NCBI GenBank assembly: GCA_013289985.1
Contig: JABCYW010000004.1
Coordinates: 34,305 to 98,304, forward strand
DNA length: 64,000 nt
DNA from: Betaproteobacteria bacterium
GTDB taxonomy: Bacteria; Pseudomonadota; Gammaproteobacteria; Burkholderiales; Burkholderiaceae_C
Direction of reading: 5' to 3'
Shown here: positions 16,997 through 29,200 of the stretch, in pieces
How the letters are laid out: each line of letters begins with the position of its first letter
How positions within the stretch are numbered: position 1 is the stretch's first letter
Made by a program: the position numbers and the translations under genes
Notes under the pieces: generated by a model
Told to the model about the DNA's origin: nothing
Database searches by the model: none
Seen by the model: only the letters and a program-made list of their open reading frames with translations

Positions 16997-18376
16997 ATGA
17001 AACTCCATCACCTCGCCATCGCCGCCGTGTGCGCGGCCGCCGGTTCCTCCAGCTTCGCCGCCGACTTCTACCTGTCGGGCTCGTCGGCCCTGCAGAAGGT
17101 CGTCGCCAAGTCGATCGCCAACAACTGCTCGGCGCTGACCACCTTCCCGGGCCAGAACGGCTCGGCCGCCTCCGGTCCGCTGGACAACGCCGACGGCCAG
17201 TCGGAGACCCGCTACGTCTGCACCGCCGCTTCCGGCAACGCCTGGGGCGTGACCGCGGGCACCGTGTTCAACATCTTCCTGAACACCCAGGGCTCGGCCT
17301 ACGGCGTGTTCCCGGTCGCCGCCAACACCGCGATCAACTTCATCGACCCGGCCACCTGCACCGGCGCGCCCACGGGCTCCGGCACCCTCACCACCTGCAC
17401 CGGCGTCGTCCTGCATGCGCCGGATGCCGGCCTGTCCGACCTCGAGCCGACGATGTTCAACGACATCTCGAACCACCCGGTCGCCGCGACCAGCAACGCC
17501 CCGGCCGGCACGGTGTTTTCGAAGCTGTTCGTCGGCCAGACGATCAACGGCTCGTCGTTCGCCGCGCCGGGCAGCTCGAAGATCGCCGCGGCCCAGACCT
17601 TCGGCTTGGCCGTCAACAACGCGCTGCTGGCCGCCCTGCAGGCCGACCAGGGCCTGACCAGCTCGCAGATCCCGACGGTCTCGTCGGCCGCGTTCACCAC
17701 GATCTACTCGCCGGGCTATGAGCTGTCGGGCCTGGGCTGGACGCCGCTGCTGCCCAACAGCTCGGCGACCGTGCAACAGAACCAGGTCAACATCTGCTCG
17801 CGCCTGCCCGGTTCGGGCACCCGCGCTTCGGCGCAGGCGTTCTTCCTGCAACTGCCGTTCAGCAACTTCAGCCAGTCCTTCGGCACCTCCGCCGCCGACA
17901 ACAGCGACACCACGTTCCTGGGTGACTCCGTCGGCCAGAACACGTCGGGCGGCTACGCCATCGGCGAGTACGACAACTCCGCGGCCGTCGTCGGCTGCCT
18001 GACCGGCGCGCAATCGGGCGCGTTCGCGATCGGCCTGCTCAGCGCAGACCGCGCCTCCGGCGGCACGGCCAACTTCACGTTCGTGAACCTGGACGGCTCG
18101 ATCGCCAACTCGACGAACGCGCGCGTCGGCAAGTACCAGTGGGTGTACGAGGCCTACTTCAACGTGAACAAGGTCAGCCCCAACATCTCGTTCGCCAACT
18201 CGTTCTACGCCGCGTTCAAGGCGCCGGCCAACATCGCCGCCCTCGGTGCCCCGTCGACGAACGGCGTGATGGCCGCCGTCGCGAACTGCACCGGAACGAA
18301 CGTCAACAACGCGGTCTGCTCGCACGTCAGCCGTGGCAACGGCAACGCGCGCGCTGCCCTGACCTACGCACAATAA
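16997..18376 (+). CDS. Secreted periplasmic-binding-protein-like protein
   Basis: A 459-residue protein with a clear signal peptide (cut near SSSFA/ADF, residue 22). The mature start DFYLSGSSALQKVV and a later LPGSGTRASAQAF near residue 270 resemble the ligand-binding loops of PstS-like (phosphate-binding) proteins, where Ser and Arg/Thr residues clamp an oxyanion. The rest is diverged and longer than PstS, with three or more cysteine pairs possible (Cys residues near 44, 75, 120, 127). The protein may bind a ligand outside the cytoplasm or have lost the transport role, since no ABC permease genes lie nearby. It ends before a strong terminator. Substrate unknown. Confidence 0.5.
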   Translation: MKLHHLAIAAVCAAAGSSSFAADFYLSGSSALQKVVAKSIANNCSALTTFPGQNGSAASGPLDNADGQSETRYVCTAASGNAWGVTAGTVFNIFLNTQGSAYGVFPVAANTAINFIDPATCTGAPTGSGTLTTCTGVVLHAPDAGLSDLEPTMFNDISNHPVAATSNAPAGTVFSKLFVGQTINGSSFAAPGSSKIAAAQTFGLAVNNALLAALQADQGLTSSQIPTVSSAAFTTIYSPGYELSGLGWTPLLPNSSATVQQNQVNICSRLPGSGTRASAQAFFLQLPFSNFSQSFGTSAADNSDTTFLGDSVGQNTSGGYAIGEYDNSAAVVGCLTGAQSGAFAIGLLSADRASGGTANFTFVNLDGSIANSTNARVGKYQWVYEAYFNVNKVSPNISFANSFYAAFKAPANIAALGAPSTNGVMAAVANCTGTNVNNAVCSHVSRGNGNARAALTYAQ

Positions 18377-18389
18377 ACAGCTTCGTCCG

Positions 18390-18447
18390 GCCGGCCTTCG
18401 CGGCCGGCATCCGGATCTGCAGGGGCGCCGTCTGGCGCCCCTTTTTT
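18390..18447 (+). terminator. Double hairpin, rho-independent terminator
   Basis: The first hairpin is a perfect 7-base stem (18390-18396 with 18402-18408, loop TTCGC). The second is a perfect 8-base GC-rich stem (18422-18429 with 18434-18441, loop GTCT) followed directly by six T at 18442-18447. The second fits a strong intrinsic terminator for the gene ending at 18376 and isolates it from the two-partner secretion operon. Confidence 0.88.
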
Positions 18448-18475
18448 GGTTCTTCGCCGGCGCCTCCCCATTTTT

Positions 18476-18489
18476 CGATCGGACTATGC
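18476..18489 (+). promoter_or_regulatory. Possible shared operator (CGATCGGACTATGC)
   Basis: Site B and the reference for the motif together with the site near 37240: 13 of 14 bases agree between the two. It lies 65 bases before the tpsB start and directly abuts a 22-base palindrome. A role in controlling the TPS operon is suggested by position, not shown. Confidence 0.35.
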
Positions 18490-18491
18490 GC

Positions 18492-18513
18492 CGATGAGCC
18501 GATCGGCTCATCG
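18492..18513. promoter_or_regulatory. 22-base perfect palindrome before tpsB
   Basis: CGATGAGCCGATCGGCTCATCG reads the same on both strands with no spacer. It starts 41 bases before the tpsB ATG, downstream of the terminator and next to the CGATCGGACTATGC site. With no loop it is a poor RNA hairpin but an ideal binding site for a dimeric repressor or activator. Confidence 0.5.
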
Positions 18514-18554
18514 CGATTCACCGCCGATTCACGCCCTCGCAAGAAGATGGCCGC

Positions 18555-20204
18555 ATGAGATCTCGTGCGCGGAGCTGCCTCTGGGTGGCTCTTTGTCTTT
18601 TCTGCGTCGACGTGTCCGCACAGGGTGGCGCGGCGGTGCCGACGCCTGCCGCCGCCGACGCGCAGCCGCGCTTCGACATCCTCGAGTTCCAGGTCGAAGG
18701 CAACAGCGTGCTGCCGGACGACGCGATCGAGCAGGCCGTGATGCCGTTCCTCGGCCCGGATCGCCAGATGGACAGCGTCGAATCCGCGCGCGCGGCGCTG
18801 GAGAAGGCGTACCAGGGCGCGGGCTACCTCACCGTGTTCGTCGACGTGCCGGAGCAGCGCATCGAAGGGGGCGTGGTGATCCTCAACGTCACCGAAGGCC
18901 GCGTCGAGCGGCTCAAGGTGAGCGGCTCGCGCTACTTCTCTCAGGGCTACATCCGCACGCACGTGCCCGAGCTGGCCGAGGGCAAGGTGCCCAACTTCAA
19001 CGAGGTGCAGCGCCAGCTCGCGGCCGTCAACCGCACCGAGGAGCGCCGCGTGCAGCCGCTGATGCGCGCGGGCGTCGTGCCCGGCACCGTCGACACGGAG
19101 CTCAAGGTCTCCGACAAGCTTCCGCTGTTCGGCAGCGCCGAGATCAACAACCACAGCGCGGCCAACACCACGCCGCTGCGGCTGTCGGCCACCGCGCGCT
19201 ACGAGAACCTGTTCCAGCTCGATCACAGCATCGCGCTGACGCTGGCCACCGCGCCGGCGCATCCGTCGCAGTCGCGCGTGGTGTCGATGAACTACGCGAT
19301 CCCCGGCGCCGAACAGGCCACCTGGGTCGCATACGCGCTCAACTCCGACAGCAACGTCGCGGCCGTCGGCGACGTCAACGTGCTGGGCAAGGGCACCACC
19401 GTCGGCCTGCGCTGGGTACGGCCGGTGGGCCAGATCCCCGAGCAGTCGCACAGCGTCTCGCTCGGCTTCGACTACAAGGACGTGCAGCAGCAGACGACCG
19501 CCGGGGGCAGCACGATCTCGACGCCGCTGCGCTACCTGCCTCTGCTGTTCGGCTACAACGGCAGCTTCGACGAGGGCGCACAGCGTTCGACGCAACTGAG
19601 CCTGACGTCGACGCTGGCGTTCCGCCGCATCCTCGCGCGCAACGTGCCCTCGTGCCCGGGCGGCGAGGCCGACCAGTTCGCCTGCCAGCGCCAGGATGGC
19701 GATGGCAGCTTCGCGACGCTGCGCGGCGACCTGCGCCAGTCGTGGCCGATTGGCGACCTGGGGTCGCTGCACCTGCACGGCACGGCCCAGGCCGCCACCG
19801 GCCCGGTGCCCAGCGGCGAGCAGTTCTCGATCGGCGGCGCGGAGAGCGTACGCGGCTACTACGAGGCCGAGGAGGCCGGCGACCGCGGGCTGCTGGGGTC
19901 GATCGAGTGGCACAGCCCGGACATGAGCGCCACGCTCTCGCGCTGGACGCATCGTGACACGCCGGCCGGCGCGTGGAACCAGGCCTACGTGCTCGTGTTC
20001 TTCGACGGCGCGCGCGAATGGGTGTTCGACCCGGCCACCGGGCAGGCGCCGCACCACGCGCTCGGCAGCTACGGCATTGGCTTCCGCGCCCGTCTCGCGA
20101 AGACGGTCAGCAGCGACTTCGATCTCGCGCGCCCGTTCCGCGCGACCCCCGACACGCCCGCCAACGAGACGCGCGCGAGCTTTCGCCTCGCCGTCGACTA
20201 CTAG
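18555..20204 (+). CDS. Two-partner secretion translocator (TpsB, ShlB/FhaC family)
   Basis: A 549-residue outer-membrane protein with a signal peptide to about residue 23. A POTRA region spans roughly residues 38-190 (FQVEGNSVLPDDAI, ERLKVSGSRYFSQGYI), and then a 16-strand barrel that ends in an aromatic residue (RLAVDY). The barrel contains FSIGGAESVRGYYEAEE near residue 425, the conserved VRGY-type loop element of Omp85/TpsB transporters. TpsB folds and exports its partner TpsA across the outer membrane. The partner starts 24 bases downstream. It is the first gene of the operon after the palindrome. Confidence 0.9.
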   Translation: MRSRARSCLWVALCLFCVDVSAQGGAAVPTPAAADAQPRFDILEFQVEGNSVLPDDAIEQAVMPFLGPDRQMDSVESARAALEKAYQGAGYLTVFVDVPEQRIEGGVVILNVTEGRVERLKVSGSRYFSQGYIRTHVPELAEGKVPNFNEVQRQLAAVNRTEERRVQPLMRAGVVPGTVDTELKVSDKLPLFGSAEINNHSAANTTPLRLSATARYENLFQLDHSIALTLATAPAHPSQSRVVSMNYAIPGAEQATWVAYALNSDSNVAAVGDVNVLGKGTTVGLRWVRPVGQIPEQSHSVSLGFDYKDVQQQTTAGGSTISTPLRYLPLLFGYNGSFDEGAQRSTQLSLTSTLAFRRILARNVPSCPGGEADQFACQRQDGDGSFATLRGDLRQSWPIGDLGSLHLHGTAQAATGPVPSGEQFSIGGAESVRGYYEAEEAGDRGLLGSIEWHSPDMSATLSRWTHRDTPAGAWNQAYVLVFFDGAREWVFDPATGQAPHHALGSYGIGFRARLAKTVSSDFDLARPFRATPDTPANETRASFRLAVDY

Positions 20205-20228
20205 GCCCGGCCGCCGAAGGATGCCACC

Positions 20229-23200
20229 GTGACCCAGCGCCCCGCCCAAGCCTCCCCGCGCTCCGGTTTTCCGCTTCCGCGCCTGTCGCCGCTGGTGCTG
20301 GCGATCGTGGCCGCGTTCCCGGGCGCGGGCCGTGCGCAGGTCGCGCGGCCGGCGGCGCCGTCGCCCGCCACCGTTCCCGTGCCGGCCCGGGTCGGCTGGC
20401 TCGTGTCGACCAGCGCGCCCAACCTGCCCACGCCGCTGCCGGTGCCGGTGGCGAACGCCTCCGGCGGCACCAGCCTCACGATCAACCAGCTGAGTACCAG
20501 CGCGGTCTACAACTGGCAGAGCTTCGACATCGGCGCGTCCAGCAGCGTCACGTTCAACTATCCCAGCGCGACCGGCAGCTCGCTGAACCGCGTGACGGGC
20601 AGCGCCGCGCCGAGCGCGATCTTCGGCGCGCTGAAGTCGCAGTACGCGAATCCGGCCGGCGGCGCGCCGCTGCTGGGCGGCTCGATCTACCTGATCAATG
20701 CGAACGGCATCCTGTTCGGCAAGGGCGCGCAGGTCGACACCGGCGCGCTGATCGCGTCGACGCTGGACCTGCGCAACGCCGATTTCTATGCCGGCATGTC
20801 GCAGTCGATCGCCAGCCAGGGCTACACCTTCGGCCCGTTCGCGGCGGTCGGCGACACGCCCGCCAGCCTGCTGCCGGGCGCCAACAACTTCGTGCTGGTC
20901 GACGCCGGCGCGCGCATCACCACGCCCAGCGGCGGCCGGGTGTTCCTGTTCGCCAACAACGTGGTGCAGAACGGCGGCGCGATCACGACGCCCAACGGCC
21001 AGACCGCGCTCGCGGCCGGCGACCAGGTCTATCTGAACGTGCCCACCAACGAGCCGATGTACGCCTCGGAGGTGAACTCGGGGATCCCGGCGGTCAACGG
21101 GTTGCTGGTCGAGGTGGGCTCAATCGGCCCCAACGGCAGCCTCGTCGCCAACCTGCAGGGCGGCGTCATCAACACCCCGACGGGCAACACCACGCTGGTG
21201 GGCATGGCGGTCAACCAGAGCGGCCGCATCAACGCCACCACCAGCGTGGCGCAGGACGGCTCGGTGTTCCTGCTCGCGCGCGGCAACGCGACCGGCAGGC
21301 TCAGCGACACCGGCAGCCTCGTGCTGAAAGAGGCCGGCAACGGCGGCACGTTGACGCTGGGCCCGGGCAGCGTGGTCGACATCGAGCCCGACAAGACGGT
21401 CGGCGCCAGCGGCAAGCAGGCGACCTCCAACGCCAACTCCAGCTTCACGCCGTCGCTTGTGCAACTGTCGGGTCAGACGATCGATCTGCAAGCGGGCTCG
21501 GCGATCGTCGCGCGCGGCGGCGTCGTCGACGCGCGCGCCGAGTCGCTGCCGTTCTACGTGACGGGCGGCCAGGACCCCGCCACCTACCCCTATGCGGTGA
21601 TGACCGACGCCGCCGCGCGGCTCGTGCTCGACGCCGGCGCGACGATCGACGTCTCCGGCACCACCGACACGACGGTGTCGGGCGCGCGCAACTTCGTCAC
21701 CACGGCGCTGCTGGGCGCGAGCGACCTCGCCGATGCGCCGTTGCAGCGCACCGGGCCGGTCTACCGCAGCGAGCTCACCTTCGACGTGCGCAGCGCGGTG
21801 CCTATCCTGGGCAGCACGGCGGCCTACGTCAACGCGATCGAGAAGACCGCGACCGAGCAGCTGGCCGCGGGCGGCAAGATCAAGCTGGAGTCGACGGGCG
21901 CGGTGGTGACCAACGCGTCGTCGTCGCTCGACGTGTCGGGCGGCGCGGTGAACTACACCGCCGCGAAGGTATCGACCAGCGAACTGGTGGGCAGCGACGG
22001 CAAGGTCTACACGTTCAACCAGGCGCCGGCTGGGCTCGCGTACACCGGCATCCTCGGAGCGCCGACCGGCAAGCTCGACCGCTGGGGCGTGGTGCCTTCG
22101 TATTCGCCGTCGCAGGTGAGCGGCGGCTTCGTCACGCCGGGCTACGTCGCCGGCCAGGCGGGCGGCAGCCTCAGCGTCGTCAGTCCGCTGGCGGTGCTCG
22201 ACGGCCAGATCCAGGCGAAGGTGACGACTGGCGTGCGCCAGACCGCGGGGCTGGACGCGCTTCCGGCGGCGGCGTCGCTGGTGCTGGGCGCGCGCGCCAA
22301 TGGCGCGATCGGCTTCGGCGGCAACGGGTTCACGTCGGCAGGCCTGGCCGATCTCGACATCGTCGCGGCGCAAGACAGCCTGGACGCGGGCTTCTGGAGC
22401 GCTCCGCTGAAAGGCATGCTGCCGACGACGAGCCGCATTGCGGCGAGCACGCTGGTCGCCAGCGGCGTCGGCAGGATCCAGGCGACGGCCAACGACGGCA
22501 TCATGCTGGATGTCGGCGCGAACCTGGCGCTGCCGACCGGCGCCGTCCTCGACCTCGCGGCCGGTGGCGCCGCGGGCATCGCGCTCGACGCCAATATCCG
22601 TGCGGCGGGCGGCAGCGTCAGCGCGATCACGCGCTCGCTCGACGGCCAGAGCGCCGCCGGCGGCCTGACGCTGGCGGCGGGCAGCGCGATCGACGTCTCG
22701 GCGGCCTGGGTCAATCGCGCGCTCGATGGCGCGACCGCGGGCGCGGCCACCGCGGGCGGCTCCGTCACGCTCAGCTCGGGCGGCGCGCTGGCCGTGCAGG
22801 ACGCGTCGCGCATCGACGTGTCCGGCGGCGCGACGGTGGGCACCGGCGGCAAGGTCGCGGGCACGTCGGCCGGCAGCGTCACGCTGCAGAGCGGCATGTC
22901 GGTCGACGACCAGTCCGCGCCCGCGCCGGTCCACATCGGCGCGCGCCTGGTGGCCGATTCGCTGGGTGGCGGCGGCACGCTGACGCTCAACGCCGGCAGC
23001 ATCACGGTGGGCCCGGGCGCCATCACCAGCGGCGTCGCCGACGGCGCGGCGGTCGGCTCGCTCGTGCTGTCGAACGCGTTCTTCAACCAGGGCGCGTTCA
23101 CGAGCTACAACGTCAATGCGGCGAGCACGCTGACGGTGACGGGCGGCACCACGATCCATCCTCAGGCCGGCAACTGGATCCTCGGCTCGAACGCGGCCGC

Positions 23201-26200
23201 GATGCCCACCGGCAGCCTGCCGGGCAGCTTCATGTCCGTCGGCACGCTGCCCGACGCGCAGCGCGCGCCGGTGAGCGTGCAGCTGAAGGCGGCGTCCTTG
23301 CAGAACAACACGATCGGCGACCTCACGATCGCGGGCGGCGCCAGCATCCTGACCGACCCGCTCGCGTCGGTGGCGCTGAGCGCGGGCCTGAACCTGACGG
23401 ACGCCGGCAGGATCGTCGCCCCCGGCGGCAACGTCGCGCTCGTCCTCGTGGGCAGCACGACGAAGCCGATTCCCGGCACGCTGAGCCTCGCGCCGAGCGC
23501 GGCGATCGACGTCTCCGGAACGACAGTGCTGCAGCCGCAGACCGGCGCGCTGCCGACGGGCACCGTGCTCGCGGGCGGCAACGTCAAGCTGGCCGTGTCC
23601 AACGCCACCAACACGCCGGTGCTGATCGCGCCGGGCACGGTCATCGCGGCCGACGGCGCATCGGCGACGCTGGGCGTGACGACGACCAACACGCTCGGCA
23701 ACGCCGTCGTCGCGGCGCAGACCGTGGCTACGGCCGGCGGCTCGATCACGGTGGACACCTCCATCGGCGGCTCGCTTGCGGGCGTCATGCACGCCACCGG
23801 CGGCGACGCGAGCGTCAGCGGCGGCACGTTCAGCGTCAACGGTGCCGACACGGTGGTCGTGCAGCAGGGGCCGGTGCTGGCGTCCGCGCCGGTGGCGGGC
23901 GTGTCTGTGGTGGGTGTCTCGGCGCAGGCACTGAGCGCCGGCTTCTCCAACGTGAACCTGCAGGCGAACCAGCAGGTGCGCTTCATCGCCGACGCGACGC
24001 TCGCGCTCGGCGGCAACCTCAAGGTCGACGCGCCGGCGCTCGTGCTGGCCCCGGGCGTCGGGAGCGTCGTCCTGTCGGGGGCGTCGACGCTGCAGGTCGG
24101 CGCCTCGACTCACCCGAGCACGGCGGGCGCCATCGGCGGGGCCGGCACGCTCACGCTGTCCGGCGGCCTGGTGGAGTTATACGGGCAGCAGGTCCTGCAG
24201 GGGGTGGGCAACGCCACCGTGACGGCGGCGTCCGAGTTGCGTCTCCAGAGCTTCACGGACACCAACGGCCTGCAGGGCTCCCTGGGCCTGCAGGGAGGCC
24301 TGACGCTCAGCGCGCCCGAGGTCGTGCCGACCTCGGGCAGCCAGTACGCCATCGATGCGGCGGGCCAGCGCGTGCTCGTCACCGGCGGCGATCGCAACGC
24401 CGCGCTGCCGCTGAGCGCGGGCGGCAGCCTCACGATCAACGCGGCCGACATCGCGATCGGCGACGCCACCGACGCGAGCCGGGCCGGCGTCGTGCGCGCG
24501 CCGTTCGGCAGCATCGCGCTCAACGCGACCGACAGCCTCGTGGTCGGCAACGGCAGCCTGCTGTCGGTGGCCGGCACGGGCCTGACGGTGCCCTACGGCC
24601 AGACCGCGGGTGGCACGAACTGGAGCTACGACGGATCGACCGTGACGGCGCCGCCGGCGAAGGCCATCTCGCTGAACGCGCCGGGCAGCGCCATCGACGT
24701 CGCGGCGGGCTCGACGCTGGACCTCTCGGGCGGGGGCAACCTCGTCGCGCAGGAGTTCGTGCCGGGCATCGGCGGTTCGAAGAACATCTTCGCCGGCGCC
24801 GCGAGCGGCGCCTTCGCGGTCGTGCCGACGGCCGGCCCGTATGCCGCGCAGGACGTCGACATCCTGACCAAACAGCCCGATGCCCAGGGCGCGCTGCCCA
24901 CGCTGCAGCTGGGCCGCACCGTCACCTTCGGCAGCGGCGGACCGATCCCGGCCGGCACCTATGCGGTGATGCCGGCGCAGTACGCGACGCTGTCCGGCGC
25001 GTTCCTGGTGACGCCGGCGGCTTCCGGCGCGCCGCTGGCGCTCGGCGCGGCGGTCAGGCAGACCGACGGCTCGGTGCTGGTCGGCGGCCGCCTCGGCGAG
25101 GCCGGCACCGGCTTCGCCAGCTCGCTGGCGCAATCGTTCGATGTGCGCACGTCGACCCAGGCGCTGACCTACAGCGAGATCGACCAGACGAACGCCAACG
25201 CGTACTTCAGCGCGCAGGCGTCTTCGCGGGGAGTGGCCGCGCCGGCGCTGCCCACGGATGGCGGCGTGCTGGCCATCGCCGCGGGCCAGTTGAGCCTGAA
25301 GGGCAGCACGGTGTTCACCCTGCCGACGGTGACGACGACCACGACGGCAAACGGCGCCACGACGACGACCACCACCTCGGTCGGCCGCGGCGGCGAACTC
25401 GACATCGCTGCCTCCGACATCCAGGTGGGCGGCACCGCCGCGGCCGGCGTGCTGGCGCTGAGTCCGGCCGACATCAACGCCACCGGCGCATCGCTGGTGG
25501 TGCTGGGCGGCCTGAAGGACCCGGCCACCGGCAACGTGGCCGTGACTGCCGACAGCGTCGTCGTCGCCAACGCCGGAGCGCCGCTCAAGGTCAACGACCT
25601 CGTGCTGGTGGCCAACGGCAACGTGACGCTCGAAGCCGGCGCCGCGATCACCGCCCCGAACTCGACGACTAACCAGGCCGCCGCGCCCACGTTGAACCTG
25701 AGCGGCGACGGGGCCCTGCTGCGCGTGAGCAGCGACGCCTCCGCCACGAGCGTCCGAAGCGGCGCTCGGGGCACGAGCGGCGTGCTCCAGATCGGCGCCG
25801 GAGCGACGCTCGGCGGCGGCGCGATCACGGCCGAAGGCACGCTGACGAACGCGATCGCGGGCGATGCGACTCTGTCGGCGACGGCGATCACGCTTGGCGC
25901 GGGCCACATGGCCGTCGGCGACCTCGGCAACGTGCTGCCGGGCGCCGACACGCTGGTGCTGACGCCGACGCTGGCCGCGCAGGTCGCGGCCGCGCAGTCG
26001 TTGACGCTGCGCAGCGCGACCGGGCTGGACCTCTACGGCAGCGTCACGCTGGGCGGCGCGTCGGTGCAGTCGCTGACGCTGGACACCGGCAGCCTGGCGC
26101 TGGTCGGCAACGGCGGCACTGCGACGATCGCTGCCGGCGGCGTCACCTTGAAGAACACCACCGGCATCGCGGGCACGGGCAGCGCGGGCGACAACACGCT

Positions 26201-29200
26201 GCTGATCCAGGCGCTGGCGACGAGCGCCACCGCCGGCACCGGCCAGGTGCTCGTCGGTCCCGGCGCGCTGTCCGTGAGCGGGGCGGGCGCGGTGACGCTG
26301 TCCGCCGCGCACGAGGTGCTGCTGGGCGACCAGGCCTCGCTGAGCACGCCCGGCGACCTTGCGATCAGCGCGACCTCGTTGCAGGCGGTGCGCGGCGCGC
26401 AGGCGGCGCTGAACGCCGGCGGCCGATTCACGCTGACCGCCGCGGGCACGGCCTCGACCACCGCGCCGGGCTCGGGCGCGCAGGTGGCGATCTCCGCAGG
26501 GGCTATCGACCAGGAGGGCGCCATCACGATGCCCTCCAGCCAGCTGACGCTCGACGCGTCGGGCGGCGGCGACGCGGTGCATTTCGGCGCGGGCTCGCAG
26601 ACCGACCTGTCCGGCCGCAGCAGCCAGATCGACGGCATCACGCTCGCCACGCCCGGCGGCACGCTGGCCGTGCTTGCGAGCGGCGGCAACGTCGCGGCCG
26701 ACATCGGTTCGGCGATCGACGTGTCGGCCCCGGCCGCGGGTGGCCAGGGCGGCAGCGTGACGATCTCGGCGCCGACGGGCAGCGTCGCGCTGCAAGGCAG
26801 CCTGCGAGGCTCGGCGGCGGCGGGGCAGGTCGGCGGCTCGCTCAGCGTGGACAGCAACACGCCGCTCGACCTCGCGGCGCTGGCCGCGACGATCGCCGCG
26901 ACGCCGAACAACTTCGGCGCCCGCATCGCCGTGCGCAATCGCAGCGGCGACCAGCAGGTGGCGGCCGGCACGAGCCTGGCCGCGCGCAACATCACGCTGA
27001 GCGCCGACGCCGGCACGCTGACCATCGCCGGCAAGCTCGACGCCAGCGGCGCATCCGGCACGCGCATCGTGCTGGCTGGCGGCGACGGCGTCGCCATCGA
27101 CGCGGGCGCGGCGATCACCGCGCACAGCACCGGCGGCGCGGGCTCGCAGGTCCAACTGCTGGGCGGCGATCGGCAGTTGCAGGCAGACGGCACGTTCACG
27201 GGCACCGGCGGCGCCGTCCTCTTCAACGGCGGCAGCATCGACACGAGCGCGGCCACCGGCGGCGCCAACGGCACGCTGCTGGTGAGCGCGCAGCGCGGCG
27301 CGGACGGCACCGGCGTGGCGATCAGCGGCAGCGGCGGCACGACGGTGGCCGGCGCGAGCCAGATCCAGATCGAGTCCGTCAAGCAGTACGCGGCCACCGC
27401 GGTCAACGCGTCGCTGATCTCCCAGGTCACGGCGGGCAACCTCGCGCTCGGCGCGAACGCTTCCACCGTGCTGTCGCAGGTCGGCGCCTTGCTCGGCCAG
27501 CCGGTGTCCACGCTCCAACTGCGTTCGGGCGTCGAGATCGACTCCACCGGCGACCTGGCGATGACGGGCAACGCCAGCGTCGGCGGCTGGAACCTGACGT
27601 CGTACACGGCCAACGGCGCGGCCCAGGCGCAGGCCAGCGGCGCGCCGATGGACCTGACGCTGCGCGCCGCCGGCAACCTCACGATCACGGGCAGCCTGAG
27701 CGACGGCTTCCTGCCCAGCGGCGTGGCGCCCACGACGCTCGCGGCGGCGAGCAGGATCGCGCCGGCGGCCGTCGTCGCGCAGATCAACGGCAGCTACGCG
27801 CAGGGCGCCAACATCACCCTGGTCGGCGGCGCGGACCTGGGCGCGGCCGACGTGATGGCGACGAAGGCGTCGGCCGACGCCGGCGACGTGACGATCGGTA
27901 CCGCCGGCAAGAACGTGCTGGTGCGCACGACCACCGGCAACATCGCGATCGCCGCCGGCCGCGACGTGACGCTCGCGAACGCGCAGGCCGAGGTCTACAC
28001 CACCGGCACGCCGGTCAGCGCGCAGCTGTTGCAGAGCCAGGGCTACGTCGGCAACCAATTGGCGAACCAGGCCTACCTGCGCAGCGGCACGACCAGCCAG
28101 TCGCCGTTCCTGACGGGCGGCGGTGCGCTGGACGTGACGGCGGGCCGCGACATCGTCGGCGCCGACCCGAACGCCGCGACGCTGCAGAACTCGAGCGCCT
28201 GGGCCTGGCGCGACAGCGACCAGAAGACCAACGGCCAGCCGGTCTGGTGGAGCCGCTACGACCTGTTCCAGCAGGGCTTCGCGACGTTCGGCGGCGGCAA
28301 CGTGACGGCGTCCGCGGGGCAGGACCTGGTCGACGCGGGCTTCACCGCGGCGGCCAGCGGCTTCGTCCCGCGCGACGCCAGCGGCAACCCGCAGCCCGGC
28401 AAGACCTACGGCGGCGGCGATCTCGGCATCCAGGCCGGTCGCGACATCGTCGGCAGCAGCGTGCTGGCCGCGGGCAGCACCGGCAACGTGCGGGCCGGCC
28501 GCGACATCGCGGCCGGCAATGCGACGGCCACGGCGCCCTACGCGCTGCAGGTGCAGTACGGGAACACCGCGATCAACATCGCCGCACTGGGCAATCTCGA
28601 GCTGGGACTAGTCTCCGCGTTCGGCATGACGCCCGGGTCGACCCAGTACAAGGCGTCGAACTCGTCGTTGAACGCCTTCGGCTACCTGATGGGCCTGACG
28701 CCCGACGCGACGCTGGCCGTGCTCGCCGGTGCCGGTGACCTCAGGTACGACGCGTCGTCGCCGATGGACGTCTCCAACCTCGGCGCGCCGTCGGCCGTGC
28801 CGGATCGCATCCTGCCCGACGTCGCGAGCTTCGCCGCCCCCAACGGCAGCATCTCGGCGGGCACGCTGATTCAGATCCCGGCCGGCACGACCAAGCTGAG
28901 CCTGCTGGCGCAGAACAACCTCACAGTGTCGGGCATCTCGGTCGGGGGCACCGACCCGCGCGCCGCATCGCCGACGCTGCTCGCGGGCGGCGATCCCATC
29001 GCGGAGCCGCTCATGGACAACACCCCCGGCCTGACGCCCATCGATTCGGGCACCCGCTCGCCGATGGAGCTCGTGGCGCAGGCGGGCGACGTCACTGTCA
29101 CGCAAGGCATCATGACGACGACGGCGCTGCGCCTGATCGCCGGCCGTGACATCGTCCTCGGGCTGCCGCCCCCCGACGTCTCGTTCCGCGGCATCACGAT

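Noticed and set aside
25325..25385. Thr-coding ACG/ACC-rich run in tpsA as a microsatellite or CRISPR-like repeat
   Set aside because: A Thr-rich linker with imperfect 3-base periodicity inside a coding frame, without spacers.
19973..25672. Long + strand frame in a second phase across tpsB and tpsA
   Set aside because: Arg/Gly-rich low-complexity translation overlapping two well-supported genes; a frame shadow.
21120..28058. Long - strand reading frames opposite tpsA (about 1000 and 1290 codons)
   Set aside because: Caused by GC-biased third positions of the repetitive tpsA sequence; composition is Arg/Ala/Asp-rich and lacks any recognisable motif or start site.
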